A stretch of 50,541 nt of DNA from Prosthecobacter debontii (GCA_945905735.1 CAMDQC010000018.1:1-50541); one strand, 5' to 3'; counted from the stretch's first letter, positions 24,491 to 33,757 are shown. Notes: generated by a model not told the origin, from the letters alone. A program made the numbers and translations.

Positions 24491-27400
24491 CTACTGCTCC
24501 GAGCTGTCGGCAAATTGAGCCAGGTCGGCGAGGTCTTTTTCATCGCGCAGCGGCAGCGTGCGGTCGGCCTGCACCGGCGCACCTTCATCGCGTAAAATAA
24601 ACACGCGCCCCGGCTGTGCATTGCGTGTGATGCCATACGCTTTTCCATCGAGGAACAGCGTGTCCGGCGCGTCCGATGTGTATTTCACCGCGACGACGCG
24701 CTTGTCCACATTCTTGCCAGCCAACTTCGTTTTCTCCGGATCCACGAGATGGATGTTCCCCTCGATGCTCCATTGCTTCGTCGTCTCCGACCAACTCTCG
24801 CTCAGCCCGGTCGAGAGGAAGCCCTCATAGAAGAGCAAAAAGTTCACATCCTTCGCCGACTGCACGGCGATGGCTCCATAGCCTTCGTTGAAGAGGTGCC
24901 TCGAGTCCGGCTTCACGTCCGCGCGAGGGGACTCGGGCGGCGCGGGAGGACTTTCCTCGACGTCGTCCGCAGCATCCTCCGGCTGCGCCTTGCCGCCGCC
25001 CGACGCCTTCGCTGGTGTCGCTTCCATCACCCGCTTCGAGAGATTACCGTCTCCGCCTACTGAGCCCCTGTTCCAAAGGCCTTTGAAGAATCCGAGGCTC
25101 TCAAACAATTCGATCACTCCGTCGGGCGGAACAAAACCGGGCGGCCTTGCGCCCACGCGCGCGCTGCGCTCGACGATGACCTGTTTTGGATCGGAAAAAT
25201 TCATCCTGCCGATGTCGGCGGCGTCCATCCACCACAGCACATCCGTGCCCGGCTCCCACGCGACGGCCCAAGTGCCGCGAACTCCCTCCGGCTCGACTGG
25301 GTGTATCCGCACCCACTGCGACACGGGGTCGCCTGCTTTCGCCCGCCAATGCACGGTGAAGTAGCCGGGGCCGCTGGCGAGCTTGCAGACGGAAAACGTC
25401 CGCTGGTCATCAATTTTGTAACTGCCGGTGCTGCTCGCCACGCGCACCTTCCCGTCGCCCGCCTGTCCGTCCTTCAACGAAATCCGCACCACGCCCGCCT
25501 TCCGCAGCGCGTTCATTACTTCGACGACTTTCGCGTAGGGCACGTCCTCGTCTGCTTCGATCGTGAACCACTTCTTCGCATTCCTCGCAGCCCGCGTTTT
25601 CAACTCGTCCAGCGACATCTTTGTCCGTTCGAGGGAAACCTCGCCGTCTTTGCCGATACGCACCGACACATGCTCGACGCGCGGCTTGGGCGCAGGCGCA
25701 TCCGGCGCGACGACCACGACGTTCAGGCTGCGAGTCGTAAGTTTGCCGACCCACTCGTCGGCGGCGGGCGTGAGCTGCTTTCCGCCTTCGCCCGTGGCGG
25801 AGAAACCCGGCAGTTCCAGCTCGCATTGGAAATTGTATGCGCCGGGGTTGATGGCGAAAAAGTGGCCTTTGATTCCCGATACATCATTCTCCGGCCACAG
25901 GAGCGAGACGGTGAACTCCTTCACTTTGAGCGCATGGCCCGGCGGCAGCAAGCGAAGCTCGCCAAACGGCGGCACGTCGTTCGGCACGATGTTCGATTCG
26001 TGTTCCGCGCCTTTCTCGCCCTTCATCGTCATCCGCAGCCCGATGTCAGGACGCATGTTGAGTTGAAACTTCACGTCCTTGTCGCCGGGATTCCGCACCC
26101 ACAACTCGACCTTCACGTCCTTGCCGAGAATGCGCCATTCATCGCCCGTGATGCGGTATCCGAGCGACAGACCGTTTTGCGCGTCGTTCCACATCACGCC
26201 CTCTCCATCCAGCTCATCTTTCGGAAAGCCAGACTTCACGTATTGGTCGTCGGGGACCTTGACGATGTTTGCGCCCGGCGGCTTGGCGGTAGGATTCCCG
26301 GCATCCGCGCCCGCATTCGCCTGCTTCACGCGCGGCTTCACTTTCACGATGAATGGCGCGTCCGGGTCCGTGTGCTTCTCCGCCGCCTGCGCGTCGGCGG
26401 GCACGTTGCCGAAGAGGCGCACGGCGTCGTTGGCGTTGGTCCACGTTTCATCCACGACGGACACCCATGCATGTTCGTCAGCATTGAGGTTTCGCTCGAA
26501 GGCGCTATCGGAAACGACCTTCGTGACGGAGGTCGTGTGTGAGCCGTCCGCAGTGCGGGACGCGATCGTCACACGCAGGCGTGGCACAGGCTGGCCGGTG
26601 GCAGCATCCACGAACTGCACCTTCCACCGTTTGTCTTTCGATAGTGGCACGGTAGTCGCCGCCTTGACCGGGACACCGGCGGGAGTCAGCGACTGCGCGG
26701 CTGCCACATGCTGCCCGCTGATTTCGGGAAGCCCGTTGCTCTTGTCCACCACAGTCCATTTTTGGAATCCGAGAACGTCCACAAGCTGCGAATAGAAGGC
26801 ATCGGGAACGCCCAAAGTGCGCTGCGGCTCCTCGCCCGGATAATACTGCTGAAAATCATCCGTGATGCGTTGCGGGTCGGCGAAAGAAACACGGTGTAGC
26901 GAGTAAGAGTTGTCCGGTGAGACCGAGCAAACCCAGAAGGTCTTCGTGCCCCGCGCCCATCCGTATGCCCACTTCGCGCGTGAACCGGAAACGTCGCTGG
27001 CAAGCAACATATCGTGCCCCTTCACCGCGCCATCCGCCGCCGTGTAACGGATGCGTGCCGTTGCCATGATGTCCAACTCGCTGATGACTTCCTCGTGAAT
27101 CGCCACCGTCACGCCGTCGCCCACGGCAACCTTCGCCAGACGACTCCAATCGCGTCTGGCGAAAACAAACTCCGGCAAAGGCTGCGCGACGCTGGCCGGG
27201 TTGGCCACCGGCGGCGGCGGCAGCAACGGCTGCGAGGCCGCGGGAGGTTTGGGGCTCAAAGCCTGCGGATTTGTTGCAACGAACGACGCGCGCGCTTCCT
27301 CCAATGCCTCCACCTCCGCGTCGAGCTTGCGAATGTTCGGATGCTTGGGCGCCAAAGTTGCGCTCAACTTCACGCGCTCCATTTTGAGAGCCGCGATTTT

Positions 27401-27547
27401 CGCATCCAGTTCGGCAAGCTTGTCCCGAAACGGCGCGGCCGCATCGGCCCCCTTCGGTAATTCAGATTTCGGTTTCTCGGCTTTCGGTGTTTCGGACGCC
27501 GCTGCCGCTTTCTCCGCGGCCAGTGTGAACTCAAGCTCCTCGTTCAC
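24491..27547 (-). CDS. C-terminal part of the split M56/BlaR1-type giant protein, with an ExbD-like domain
   Basis: The frame of 1018 codons is given from a GTG at 27547. It actually continues in the same frame up to the TGA that ends the M56 gene, so a separate start is uncertain and no good ribosome site is seen. In order it has a Lys/Ala-rich coiled coil (~35-95) with the Wzz-like phrase LAPKHPNIRKLDAEVEALE, a propeller-like module, a D-module (~426-602), an ExbD/TolR-like domain (~619-686; WFTIEADEDVPYAKVVEVMN), and a B-module (~882-995; YEGFLSTGLSESW). D and B modules also occur in the M56 protein just upstream, showing shared ancestry. There is no signal peptide, so if translated alone it would not be exported. 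Function is unknown; probably the outer part of a sensor. Confidence 0.6.
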   Translation of the reverse strand: MNEELEFTLAAEKAAAASETPKAEKPKSELPKGADAAAPFRDKLAELDAKIAALKMERVKLSATLAPKHPNIRKLDAEVEALEEARASFVATNPQALSPKPPAASQPLLPPPPVANPASVAQPLPEFVFARRDWSRLAKVAVGDGVTVAIHEEVISELDIMATARIRYTAADGAVKGHDMLLASDVSGSRAKWAYGWARGTKTFWVCSVSPDNSYSLHRVSFADPQRITDDFQQYYPGEEPQRTLGVPDAFYSQLVDVLGFQKWTVVDKSNGLPEISGQHVAAAQSLTPAGVPVKAATTVPLSKDKRWKVQFVDAATGQPVPRLRVTIASRTADGSHTTSVTKVVSDSAFERNLNADEHAWVSVVDETWTNANDAVRLFGNVPADAQAAEKHTDPDAPFIVKVKPRVKQANAGADAGNPTAKPPGANIVKVPDDQYVKSGFPKDELDGEGVMWNDAQNGLSLGYRITGDEWRILGKDVKVELWVRNPGDKDVKFQLNMRPDIGLRMTMKGEKGAEHESNIVPNDVPPFGELRLLPPGHALKVKEFTVSLLWPENDVSGIKGHFFAINPGAYNFQCELELPGFSATGEGGKQLTPAADEWVGKLTTRSLNVVVVAPDAPAPKPRVEHVSVRIGKDGEVSLERTKMSLDELKTRAARNAKKWFTIEADEDVPYAKVVEVMNALRKAGVVRISLKDGQAGDGKVRVASSTGSYKIDDQRTFSVCKLASGPGYFTVHWRAKAGDPVSQWVRIHPVEPEGVRGTWAVAWEPGTDVLWWMDAADIGRMNFSDPKQVIVERSARVGARPPGFVPPDGVIELFESLGFFKGLWNRGSVGGDGNLSKRVMEATPAKASGGGKAQPEDAADDVEESPPAPPESPRADVKPDSRHLFNEGYGAIAVQSAKDVNFLLFYEGFLSTGLSESWSETTKQWSIEGNIHLVDPEKTKLAGKNVDKRVVAVKYTSDAPDTLFLDGKAYGITRNAQPGRVFILRDEGAPVQADRTLPLRDEKDLADLAQFADSSEQ

Positions 27548-27598
27548 GAGTTCGCCGACCCATTCTCCCTCGTGCGCTTCGTCGTGCCGGGCGTCGTT

Positions 27599-27601
27599 TC
27601 A
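27599..27601 (-). other. In-frame TGA separating two halves of one ancestral giant reading frame
   Basis: Codons before the TGA read PPGKYKLRFK and codons after it, same frame, read NDARHDEAHEGEWVGELVNE. Together they align with the uninterrupted D-module at ~602 of the downstream frame (PGAYNFQCELELPG ... ADEWVGKL). The TGA therefore lies within a domain, where Cys or Trp would fit by one base change. A 6-bp perfect hairpin with an 18-base loop (27545-27574) follows about 24 bases downstream. Confidence 0.7.
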
Positions 27602-30600
27602 TTTGAAGCGCAGCTTGTATTTGCCAGGCGGAAGATGAAATGCCCGGACGTGTGTTTTGGAAACATCACGTTTTTCCGAGTCGAAGCGGAGGGTGAATTC
27701 CGCAATGGCGGCGACATGAGCCGCAGGCAACGACATTCGCTGAAAGACGAGCAGGCCGTCGTGTCCCCAGTCTGCCTGATGTAATTTGCCGACTTCATCC
27801 ACCGCCTCAACGGTGAGCAAGTTGTCGCACCGGAGTGTATAAGCAAACTTCACGTCGCTGGCGCTGCGGTTACGCACGACGAGGCCCACTTTGGCGGTGC
27901 CGCCGATGCGCCATTGGGCATCGCTGGCCGTCCGGACACCGAGCACCAGCGGCTCCTTGTCGCGGTCTTCAGGCTTTGAAGGCTCCAGCACGGCCCCCAT
28001 CAGTTCACCGCCTGGACGCTTCGCGTCTTCCTCGCGGAATTTCTGAGAATGCACGCCGGGTTTCGCATAGGCGTCGTCAGAAAGCTTGGGCAGTTGGGGC
28101 GTGCCTGCTGTGGCTGGCTTCACCGGCATTTGCTTCGGCGCACCGGGCACATCGAACGCCTTCTTCATCGGCTCCTGCAAGTGCGCGGGAATGTTGAGGA
28201 TGTTGCCCGGCTCGATTTTCATTTCCTGCACCTGCGACGGGTTGGCGAATTCGTATTTTCGCACCATCCCCTTCTGCATCACCCACAGCGCGCCCGAGCC
28301 GCGATCCCACACGATGCCGTAAGTGCCGATGCCGTCCGGCAGCGCGATTTCGTGGGGCTTGTGCGGCGAGGCGACTTTCGGGTCGGGCGAGAGGAACGCG
28401 ATGACCGCCTTGTTCGTGCGCGGCTTGTCTCCTTCGGTGAACTGGCTCACGAGCAGATGCACGCCGTCGCCGAGCACGTAGCGGCCCGGCCCGTTCGCGG
28501 TGCGCGGCGCTTTCACGGCGTTCGGGTCGGCGGCGATGACGCGGAATTTCGTCTCGCCCGTCGGCAGCTTGCCGCTCCACGGCACTGCAGCGGCAGCGGC
28601 AGTGGCCTGAAGTTCCATGGTGAGCAGTTCAAGTGCATCGGGTTCGTCGTAGATGATGAAGGCGGCCACGTCCTCCGGCTTCGGCGCGACGCCGGTGAGG
28701 TCGAGCGTCACGCGGCGGATGAGTTGCTCGCGGTCGGCGGCAGCGCGCGGCATTGGCGCTTCGCGGTTCACACGCTCGGCGATGATGCGTTTCCGCAGCT
28801 CCGCCGGGTCTTTCGGGTCGTTTCCATGCGCCGCGTCCACCGTGTGTGTGAGCGTGACGGTGTCGCCTTCCTTCGCCTCGATGACGGCACCGACGCTGCC
28901 CGTGCTGTGCTCCTCTTTGTATTCGCCCGCGCCAATGGCGATGCCGTGGCCCATCACCTCGCAGTATTCGCCCGGCGCGAGGCGGAACGTCGCCATCGGC
29001 GTGATGCCGGTGAACCACGTCGCCTTCACGGGAATCTCCGCGCCCTTCCCATCAAGCGCCTTGTGCCCATCGTGCTGATGCCACGTCTCCGTCTCGAACA
29101 CGACCGGCGCCTTGCCTGCGTTGTGGAAAAGCACGCGCGCCTTCAGCACCGAACCATGCCGGTAAACGTTCTCCGTTGCCGGAACCAAGCCACCTACCAC
29201 CAGCACAGGAGCCGGCTCCAGCAGCCACGCGGCGCGCAGCCCATTCTCCGCAGGCGCGCCCCACGCCGCGCTCTCCAGTTCCTTCGGCAGCGGCTGGCCG
29301 GGGCCGATTTTGCGCGATTCATCGAATGCAAACGGCCGGTTCGCCAGATGCACCGGCTCCGTGGTGATGGCCGTGAGTTCGTCCAGTATGGCCACTGCCT
29401 CTGCTGGCGTCCAGTCGCGGGAACCGTCGAGGCGCGACCGCAATGCCGTCAGCTTCGCCACATACGCAGCGGCCTGCGGCCCGACCTTTTTTGCCCGCGT
29501 GTGTGAGAACCTCATCGCTGCCAGTCTCGCTGCTTGGTCGGCACCCTGCGGGGTAAGCCAGCCGTCCGTCCAGAGAGTCCAGTCCACCACATCACCCAGC
29601 GCCGCGATGAGCGCGCCGGGAATCTTCCCATCCGTCCGAGCAGACCGCTGCCAGCTTTTCAAAAGCGCCTGCGCGGATTCGTGCTTCGGCTGGAGCGGAG
29701 CTTCGTCCGCGCGCGGCCCGGCTTCCGCCGACTTCGGCACGGGCGTTGCCGCTGGTCGCGCCCGCTTCATGTCATCCATCGCGGCGTCGCCGATTTTCAC
29801 GAGGTCTTCGGCGCTCCGCAGGGCCATCGAACGCGCCGTCTGGAACGGCTCGCCGGCGTCGCCGAGGACGAACACGCGCCCGGTGCCGAGCGCGTAGGAT
29901 TTGCCGTCGAGATACAGCTTCGTCGGCTCGTCCGACGTGTGCTTCACCGCGATGACGCGCTTGTCCACGTTCTTGCCCGCCGCCTTCGTCTTCTGCGAGT
30001 CCACGAGATGGATGTTCCCCTCGATGCTCCACTTCCCGCTCGTCTGCGAAAAGCTCTCGCTCAGCCCCGTCGAGATGAAGCCCTCATACACGAGGACAAA
30101 ACTCACGTCCTTCTCCGTCTGGAAGGCCACCGCGGCATACTTGTCGTTCCAGAGATGCTCCCGCTCCGGCGGCTTCGCCTCAGCGCCGCCTGCAGCTGCT
30201 TTGCCGTCAGCGGGAGGCGCTGGCTTTTCAAAAATCTCTGTCTGCTTCTCAGCGGAAACTCCGGCCGCTTCGAGCTGACGCTTCACTTCGTCGCGGAACT
30301 CGGCGGGAAGCTCGGTCGCGGGCGTGTCGGTGACTTTCCGCGGGGCGCTGTAGTCAATCTTCCGCACGGTTCCTTCGTGCAGCAGGTAGAAAAATCCTTC
30401 GCCGGGCCGGCAGACGATGGCCCATGTGCCCCAGCCGTCGGGGACATTGAGTCTGTGAGGGTCGAGCGGAACTCTGCCGGTTGCCTCTGTGTCCACGAAC
30501 AGAAGCCCCGCCTCGTTCGTGCGGCGGTCACCCACGGGCCTGCCAACGATTTTCAGCGTCACGGCACCGCTCGTCGCAGTCCCTCCGCTCAACGGATACT

Positions 30601-33331
30601 CGCCAGGGCCGAGCACGACACGCGGCGTTTTGTCGGCGGCCGGGTCGGCGGCGATCACGCGGAACTTTGCCGGGGCGGTCGGCAGCTTGCCGCTGAATGA
30701 CACGACATCCGTGCGCGCCGCGAGTCGCTTTATCAGCGCGTCGAGTGCGTCCGGCGTTGTGTCCGCGATAAAGGCCGCTGTTTCCTCCGCGGTCGGAGCG
30801 GCGGAGAAAAGCTCGCGCACCGCACGGTCGAGCAGGCGGGTGCGCTCGGTGGCATCGGCGGGCAACGGCAGCTCTTTGCTCAGCCGTGTTTTGATGTGCG
30901 CCAGCCACCAGCCGGGACCGATGACGTGCGGGTCGTCCTCACTCATGCCGACTTCGCTGCCATCGAGCGGCACGGGGCCGTGCGTGAGCGTGATTTCGTC
31001 GCCCGGCTTCGCGAGCACCGACGAGCCGATGCGCGGCCCGGCCCACGGCCCCATGCCCGCGCGCGGGCCGAAGCCGATGCCGGGCGTGTCGATTTCGATG
31101 TATTCACCGGGCGCGAGGCGAACGGAGGCGAGCATCGCGTGCGTTGTCCAACTGATGCCGGAGACTTGAACCTCGGCGTCCTTCGCATCGGTCGCTTTCA
31201 CTCCACCCTGATGGAATGTCGGCGCTTGCAGCACGACGGGGACGCTCCCGGTATTCTGCACGAGCAGCCGCGCTCTGAGCGCCGCGCCGATGCGATGCAC
31301 TCGAAGCGGCCACGCAAGTCGGTGTATCTCTGCCGCGCCCGGTTCCAGCACCCACGCCGCGCGCAGGCCGTTCGGCTGTGCTTCGCCCCACGGCGCATCT
31401 GCGAACTTCTCCGGCAGCGCCTCGCCATTGCGAATCGTGTGCCTCGTTCCCCTCCGCATCGCCATGCTGAGCGGCGAATCCTTCACCGCCGCCACTTCGT
31501 CGAGCAGAGCGATAGCGTCCGCGGACTTCCAGTCGCGCGTCGCGTCGAGGCGCGGGAGCAGCGCGTTGAGCGTCGGCACCGTCTCCCACGTCGGGTTGTA
31601 GCCGATGAACACTTTCACGGCAGCCGCGAGTTCGCCGATGAGCGCGCCGGGGATGTCGCCGCTGAGACGGGCGTGGCGCTGCCAGATTTCGTAAAGCGCA
31701 CGGGCGTCTTTGTGCTTGGGCTTCAGCGCGATTTCCTCACGCTCCTGCGGCGGGATGGCGGCGATGAGCGCGGCGAGTTTGTCCGCGCTTTCGCGGTCGC
31801 GGACGGGCGGCGTGGCGATGTCGAACTGGCGCACGAGGCCGGTGTCGGTGAGGAGAAAGACGCGGCCCTTCGCGAGGTCGTATTCCTTTTGCCCGAAGGC
31901 GCGGGGCGGCGGCGCGGGCTTGCTGAGGTCGCGAGCTTCGGCGGGTGCGGTGGTGATGCTCAGTTTGCCGGGCGCGGCGTGCGTGCGGAGGAAGGTGAGC
32001 GCGATGCCGGGCTTCTTCGCGATGAGGGTGACGTCGTTGTTCCAGGTGCGCGCCTTGGCGTTCGATGAGCTTCGGCTCGTCGAGTCGAAGTCGCCGTGAT
32101 ACGCGATGACGAACGTCGTGTCCTTTCCGTCGTGGATGCAAAATGAGGAAAAGTCGTTGCCTAAGATGTGCGCGCCGCTCGGCGGGTTCCATTTTTCATC
32201 CGCCGCGCGCAGCATGGCGACGGGGATGGCGATGCCCGCGCCGAGCAGCAGGGCGACGGCGGCGAGCGTGGCGGAGACGCGACGGCGGTTCAGCTTTTCG
32301 CTGAGCACGGCGAGGAGGCGGCTTTCGAGCGAAGACTTGCGAGCCATCGCGAGGCCGCACGCCTGCGTCCAGCGCGCGGGCGAGAGCTTCGTGGCGATGT
32401 CGAGCAGATGCTCCGCGTAGGCGGAAGGGCGGACGCCGCTGGCGAGGACGAGGTCGTCGCAAGCGCGCTCGCGCTCGACGTGAAGACGCCACGCGGCGAG
32501 CCACACGAGCGGGTTCCACCAATGCAGCGCGCAGGCGATTTGCGTGAGCCATTGGACGAGGGTGTCGCGGCGGCGGATGTGCGCGAGTTCGTGCAGCAGC
32601 ACGGAGCGGAGTTGGTCGTCCGTCCACCCGCGCGCCTCGATGGGGAGCATCAGGCGCGGACGAAAGACGCCCCACACGACGGGGATCGTGCGCCGTTCAT
32701 CGAGCAGCAAAGTGACGCGCTGGCGGATGCCGAGTTGCTTGCAGGCGTTGGCAAAGGCGGCGGCGATGGTTTCATCTGGCGGCGAAGTGAGTGCCGGGCA
32801 GTTTCGCGAGGCGCGGCGCAGCAGGACGTGCGCGGCGAGCAGCCGCAGCGCGAGCAGGGCAAAGCCCGCGCACCACGCGAGCGGTAGCCAGTCGCGCCAG
32901 GTCGGGACGGGATGCGGGATGAGAGCCGCTGGCGCGGCGAGCGTGGGTGCGGGTGCGGGTGCTGCGGGCGGAGTGATGGTTTCTGCTGGCGCGGCGGGCG
33001 CGGCGGGCGCGGGGGCGCCCGTCCATTTCGTCTCTTGCGTCCATTCAGTCCCTTGCATCGCCACGGCTGGCGCAGGCTCGACCACCGGCGCGGCGGCCCA
33101 CTTTGGCAGCACGCGCCATTGCGGCAGCGCGACGGAAAGCACCGGCACGATGAGCAGCGTGACCACCGCGACGAGCCACACGAGATGCCGCGTCGCAGCG
33201 GACGCCCTATATAGTACCAGCGCGCAAAGCGCCGCGACGGCGAGCAGCGCCGCGCCTTTCAGCGCGGAGTCGAAGACCAGTGGCACGAGCGCGCCGAGCA
33301 GCGCGGCGAGTGAGAAAAGGATGCGGTTCAT
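27599..33331 (-). CDS. Giant BlaR1-like M56 membrane metallopeptidase/sensor
   Basis: A 1910-residue protein follows the BlaI gene by 42 bases. Membrane helices at about 3-40 (two), 50-70, 147-168 and 354-374 frame a cytoplasmic M56 zinc protease with H247-E-L-A-H251 and E288-R-A-C-D, as in BlaR1/MecR1. Residues after ~380 are probably extracytoplasmic and contain duplicated units: C-modules (~540-877 and ~1210-1584), each ending in a DUF1549-like entry motif (REQLIRRVTLDLTGVAPKPE near 1530), propeller-like units opening SGKLPTxxxKFRVIAADP (~877 and ~1584), a B-module (~1054-1160) and a D-module (~1744-1910) that is cut off by TGA. BlaR1 proteins cleave BlaI on ligand binding (family knowledge). 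The ligand here is unknown; no penicillin-binding domain is seen. Confidence 0.82.
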   Translation of the reverse strand: MNRILFSLAALLGALVPLVFDSALKGAALLAVAALCALVLYRASAATRHLVWLVAVVTLLIVPVLSVALPQWRVLPKWAAAPVVEPAPAVAMQGTEWTQETKWTGAPAPAAPAAPAETITPPAAPAPAPTLAAPAALIPHPVPTWRDWLPLAWCAGFALLALRLLAAHVLLRRASRNCPALTSPPDETIAAAFANACKQLGIRQRVTLLLDERRTIPVVWGVFRPRLMLPIEARGWTDDQLRSVLLHELAHIRRRDTLVQWLTQIACALHWWNPLVWLAAWRLHVERERACDDLVLASGVRPSAYAEHLLDIATKLSPARWTQACGLAMARKSSLESRLLAVLSEKLNRRRVSATLAAVALLLGAGIAIPVAMLRAADEKWNPPSGAHILGNDFSSFCIHDGKDTTFVIAYHGDFDSTSRSSSNAKARTWNNDVTLIAKKPGIALTFLRTHAAPGKLSITTAPAEARDLSKPAPPPRAFGQKEYDLAKGRVFLLTDTGLVRQFDIATPPVRDRESADKLAALIAAIPPQEREEIALKPKHKDARALYEIWQRHARLSGDIPGALIGELAAAVKVFIGYNPTWETVPTLNALLPRLDATRDWKSADAIALLDEVAAVKDSPLSMAMRRGTRHTIRNGEALPEKFADAPWGEAQPNGLRAAWVLEPGAAEIHRLAWPLRVHRIGAALRARLLVQNTGSVPVVLQAPTFHQGGVKATDAKDAEVQVSGISWTTHAMLASVRLAPGEYIEIDTPGIGFGPRAGMGPWAGPRIGSSVLAKPGDEITLTHGPVPLDGSEVGMSEDDPHVIGPGWWLAHIKTRLSKELPLPADATERTRLLDRAVRELFSAAPTAEETAAFIADTTPDALDALIKRLAARTDVVSFSGKLPTAPAKFRVIAADPAADKTPRVVLGPGEYPLSGGTATSGAVTLKIVGRPVGDRRTNEAGLLFVDTEATGRVPLDPHRLNVPDGWGTWAIVCRPGEGFFYLLHEGTVRKIDYSAPRKVTDTPATELPAEFRDEVKRQLEAAGVSAEKQTEIFEKPAPPADGKAAAGGAEAKPPEREHLWNDKYAAVAFQTEKDVSFVLVYEGFISTGLSESFSQTSGKWSIEGNIHLVDSQKTKAAGKNVDKRVIAVKHTSDEPTKLYLDGKSYALGTGRVFVLGDAGEPFQTARSMALRSAEDLVKIGDAAMDDMKRARPAATPVPKSAEAGPRADEAPLQPKHESAQALLKSWQRSARTDGKIPGALIAALGDVVDWTLWTDGWLTPQGADQAARLAAMRFSHTRAKKVGPQAAAYVAKLTALRSRLDGSRDWTPAEAVAILDELTAITTEPVHLANRPFAFDESRKIGPGQPLPKELESAAWGAPAENGLRAAWLLEPAPVLVVGGLVPATENVYRHGSVLKARVLFHNAGKAPVVFETETWHQHDGHKALDGKGAEIPVKATWFTGITPMATFRLAPGEYCEVMGHGIAIGAGEYKEEHSTGSVGAVIEAKEGDTVTLTHTVDAAHGNDPKDPAELRKRIIAERVNREAPMPRAAADREQLIRRVTLDLTGVAPKPEDVAAFIIYDEPDALELLTMELQATAAAAAVPWSGKLPTGETKFRVIAADPNAVKAPRTANGPGRYVLGDGVHLLVSQFTEGDKPRTNKAVIAFLSPDPKVASPHKPHEIALPDGIGTYGIVWDRGSGALWVMQKGMVRKYEFANPSQVQEMKIEPGNILNIPAHLQEPMKKAFDVPGAPKQMPVKPATAGTPQLPKLSDDAYAKPGVHSQKFREEDAKRPGGELMGAVLEPSKPEDRDKEPLVLGVRTASDAQWRIGGTAKVGLVVRNRSASDVKFAYTLRCDNLLTVEAVDEVGKLHQADWGHDGLLVFQRMSLPAAHVAAIAEFTLRFDSEKRDVSKTHVRAFHLPPGKYKLRFK

Positions 33332-33373
33332 GGCAGTGGCGAGGTTGTTGAGACGGTTGGGAAGGCGATCATG

Positions 33374-33757
33374 TTAGCGGCCCTCCTTTTTCGCCTGCTC
33401 AATGAGCTTCACGAGGCGCGCGCGTTCTTCGGGAGGGACTTTGTCTTTGCGGCCCACGAGATGCGCAGCAAGCGCGTTTTCCAGCGAGCCGCCGAAGAAT
33501 GTCTCCAGCACGCGCTGAAATGCGCTCATTCCCGCTTCGGCCTTGGCTTCCGTCGGCGAATAGACGACTTCACGGCCTTCCTCGCGGCGGTTGAGATGCC
33601 CTTTTCCTTCGAGGATGTGCATCATGCGACGCACGGCCATCGTGGTGGGTGGGTCGGGAAGTTCAGCGCAAATTTGGTTCACGGTCGCTTCGCCTTTGGC
33701 AAAGACGAGGTCCATGATTTGGCGTTCGCGGCGGCTGAGGTCGGATGGGTTTGGCAT
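33374..33757 (-). CDS. blaI: BlaI/MecI/CopY-family transcriptional repressor
   Basis: The ATG at 33757 gives 127 residues, the normal length of BlaI-type repressors. An upstream in-frame start at 33811 would place translation across the operator-like repeats and is rejected. The N-terminal winged helix reads LSRRERQIMDLVFAKGEATV and continues with DPPTTMAVRRMMHILEGKGH; the C-terminal dimerisation helix holds FFGGSLENALAAHLV. Family members bind palindromic operators as dimers and are inactivated when a BlaR1 protease cuts them. The gene precedes a BlaR1-like M56 gene on the same strand, so a co-transcribed and autoregulated pair is the natural reading. Controlled targets beyond the operon cannot be named. 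A β-lactamase gene is not nearby. Confidence 0.9.
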   Translation of the reverse strand: MPNPSDLSRRERQIMDLVFAKGEATVNQICAELPDPPTTMAVRRMMHILEGKGHLNRREEGREVVYSPTEAKAEAGMSAFQRVLETFFGGSLENALAAHLVGRKDKVPPEERARLVKLIEQAKKEGR

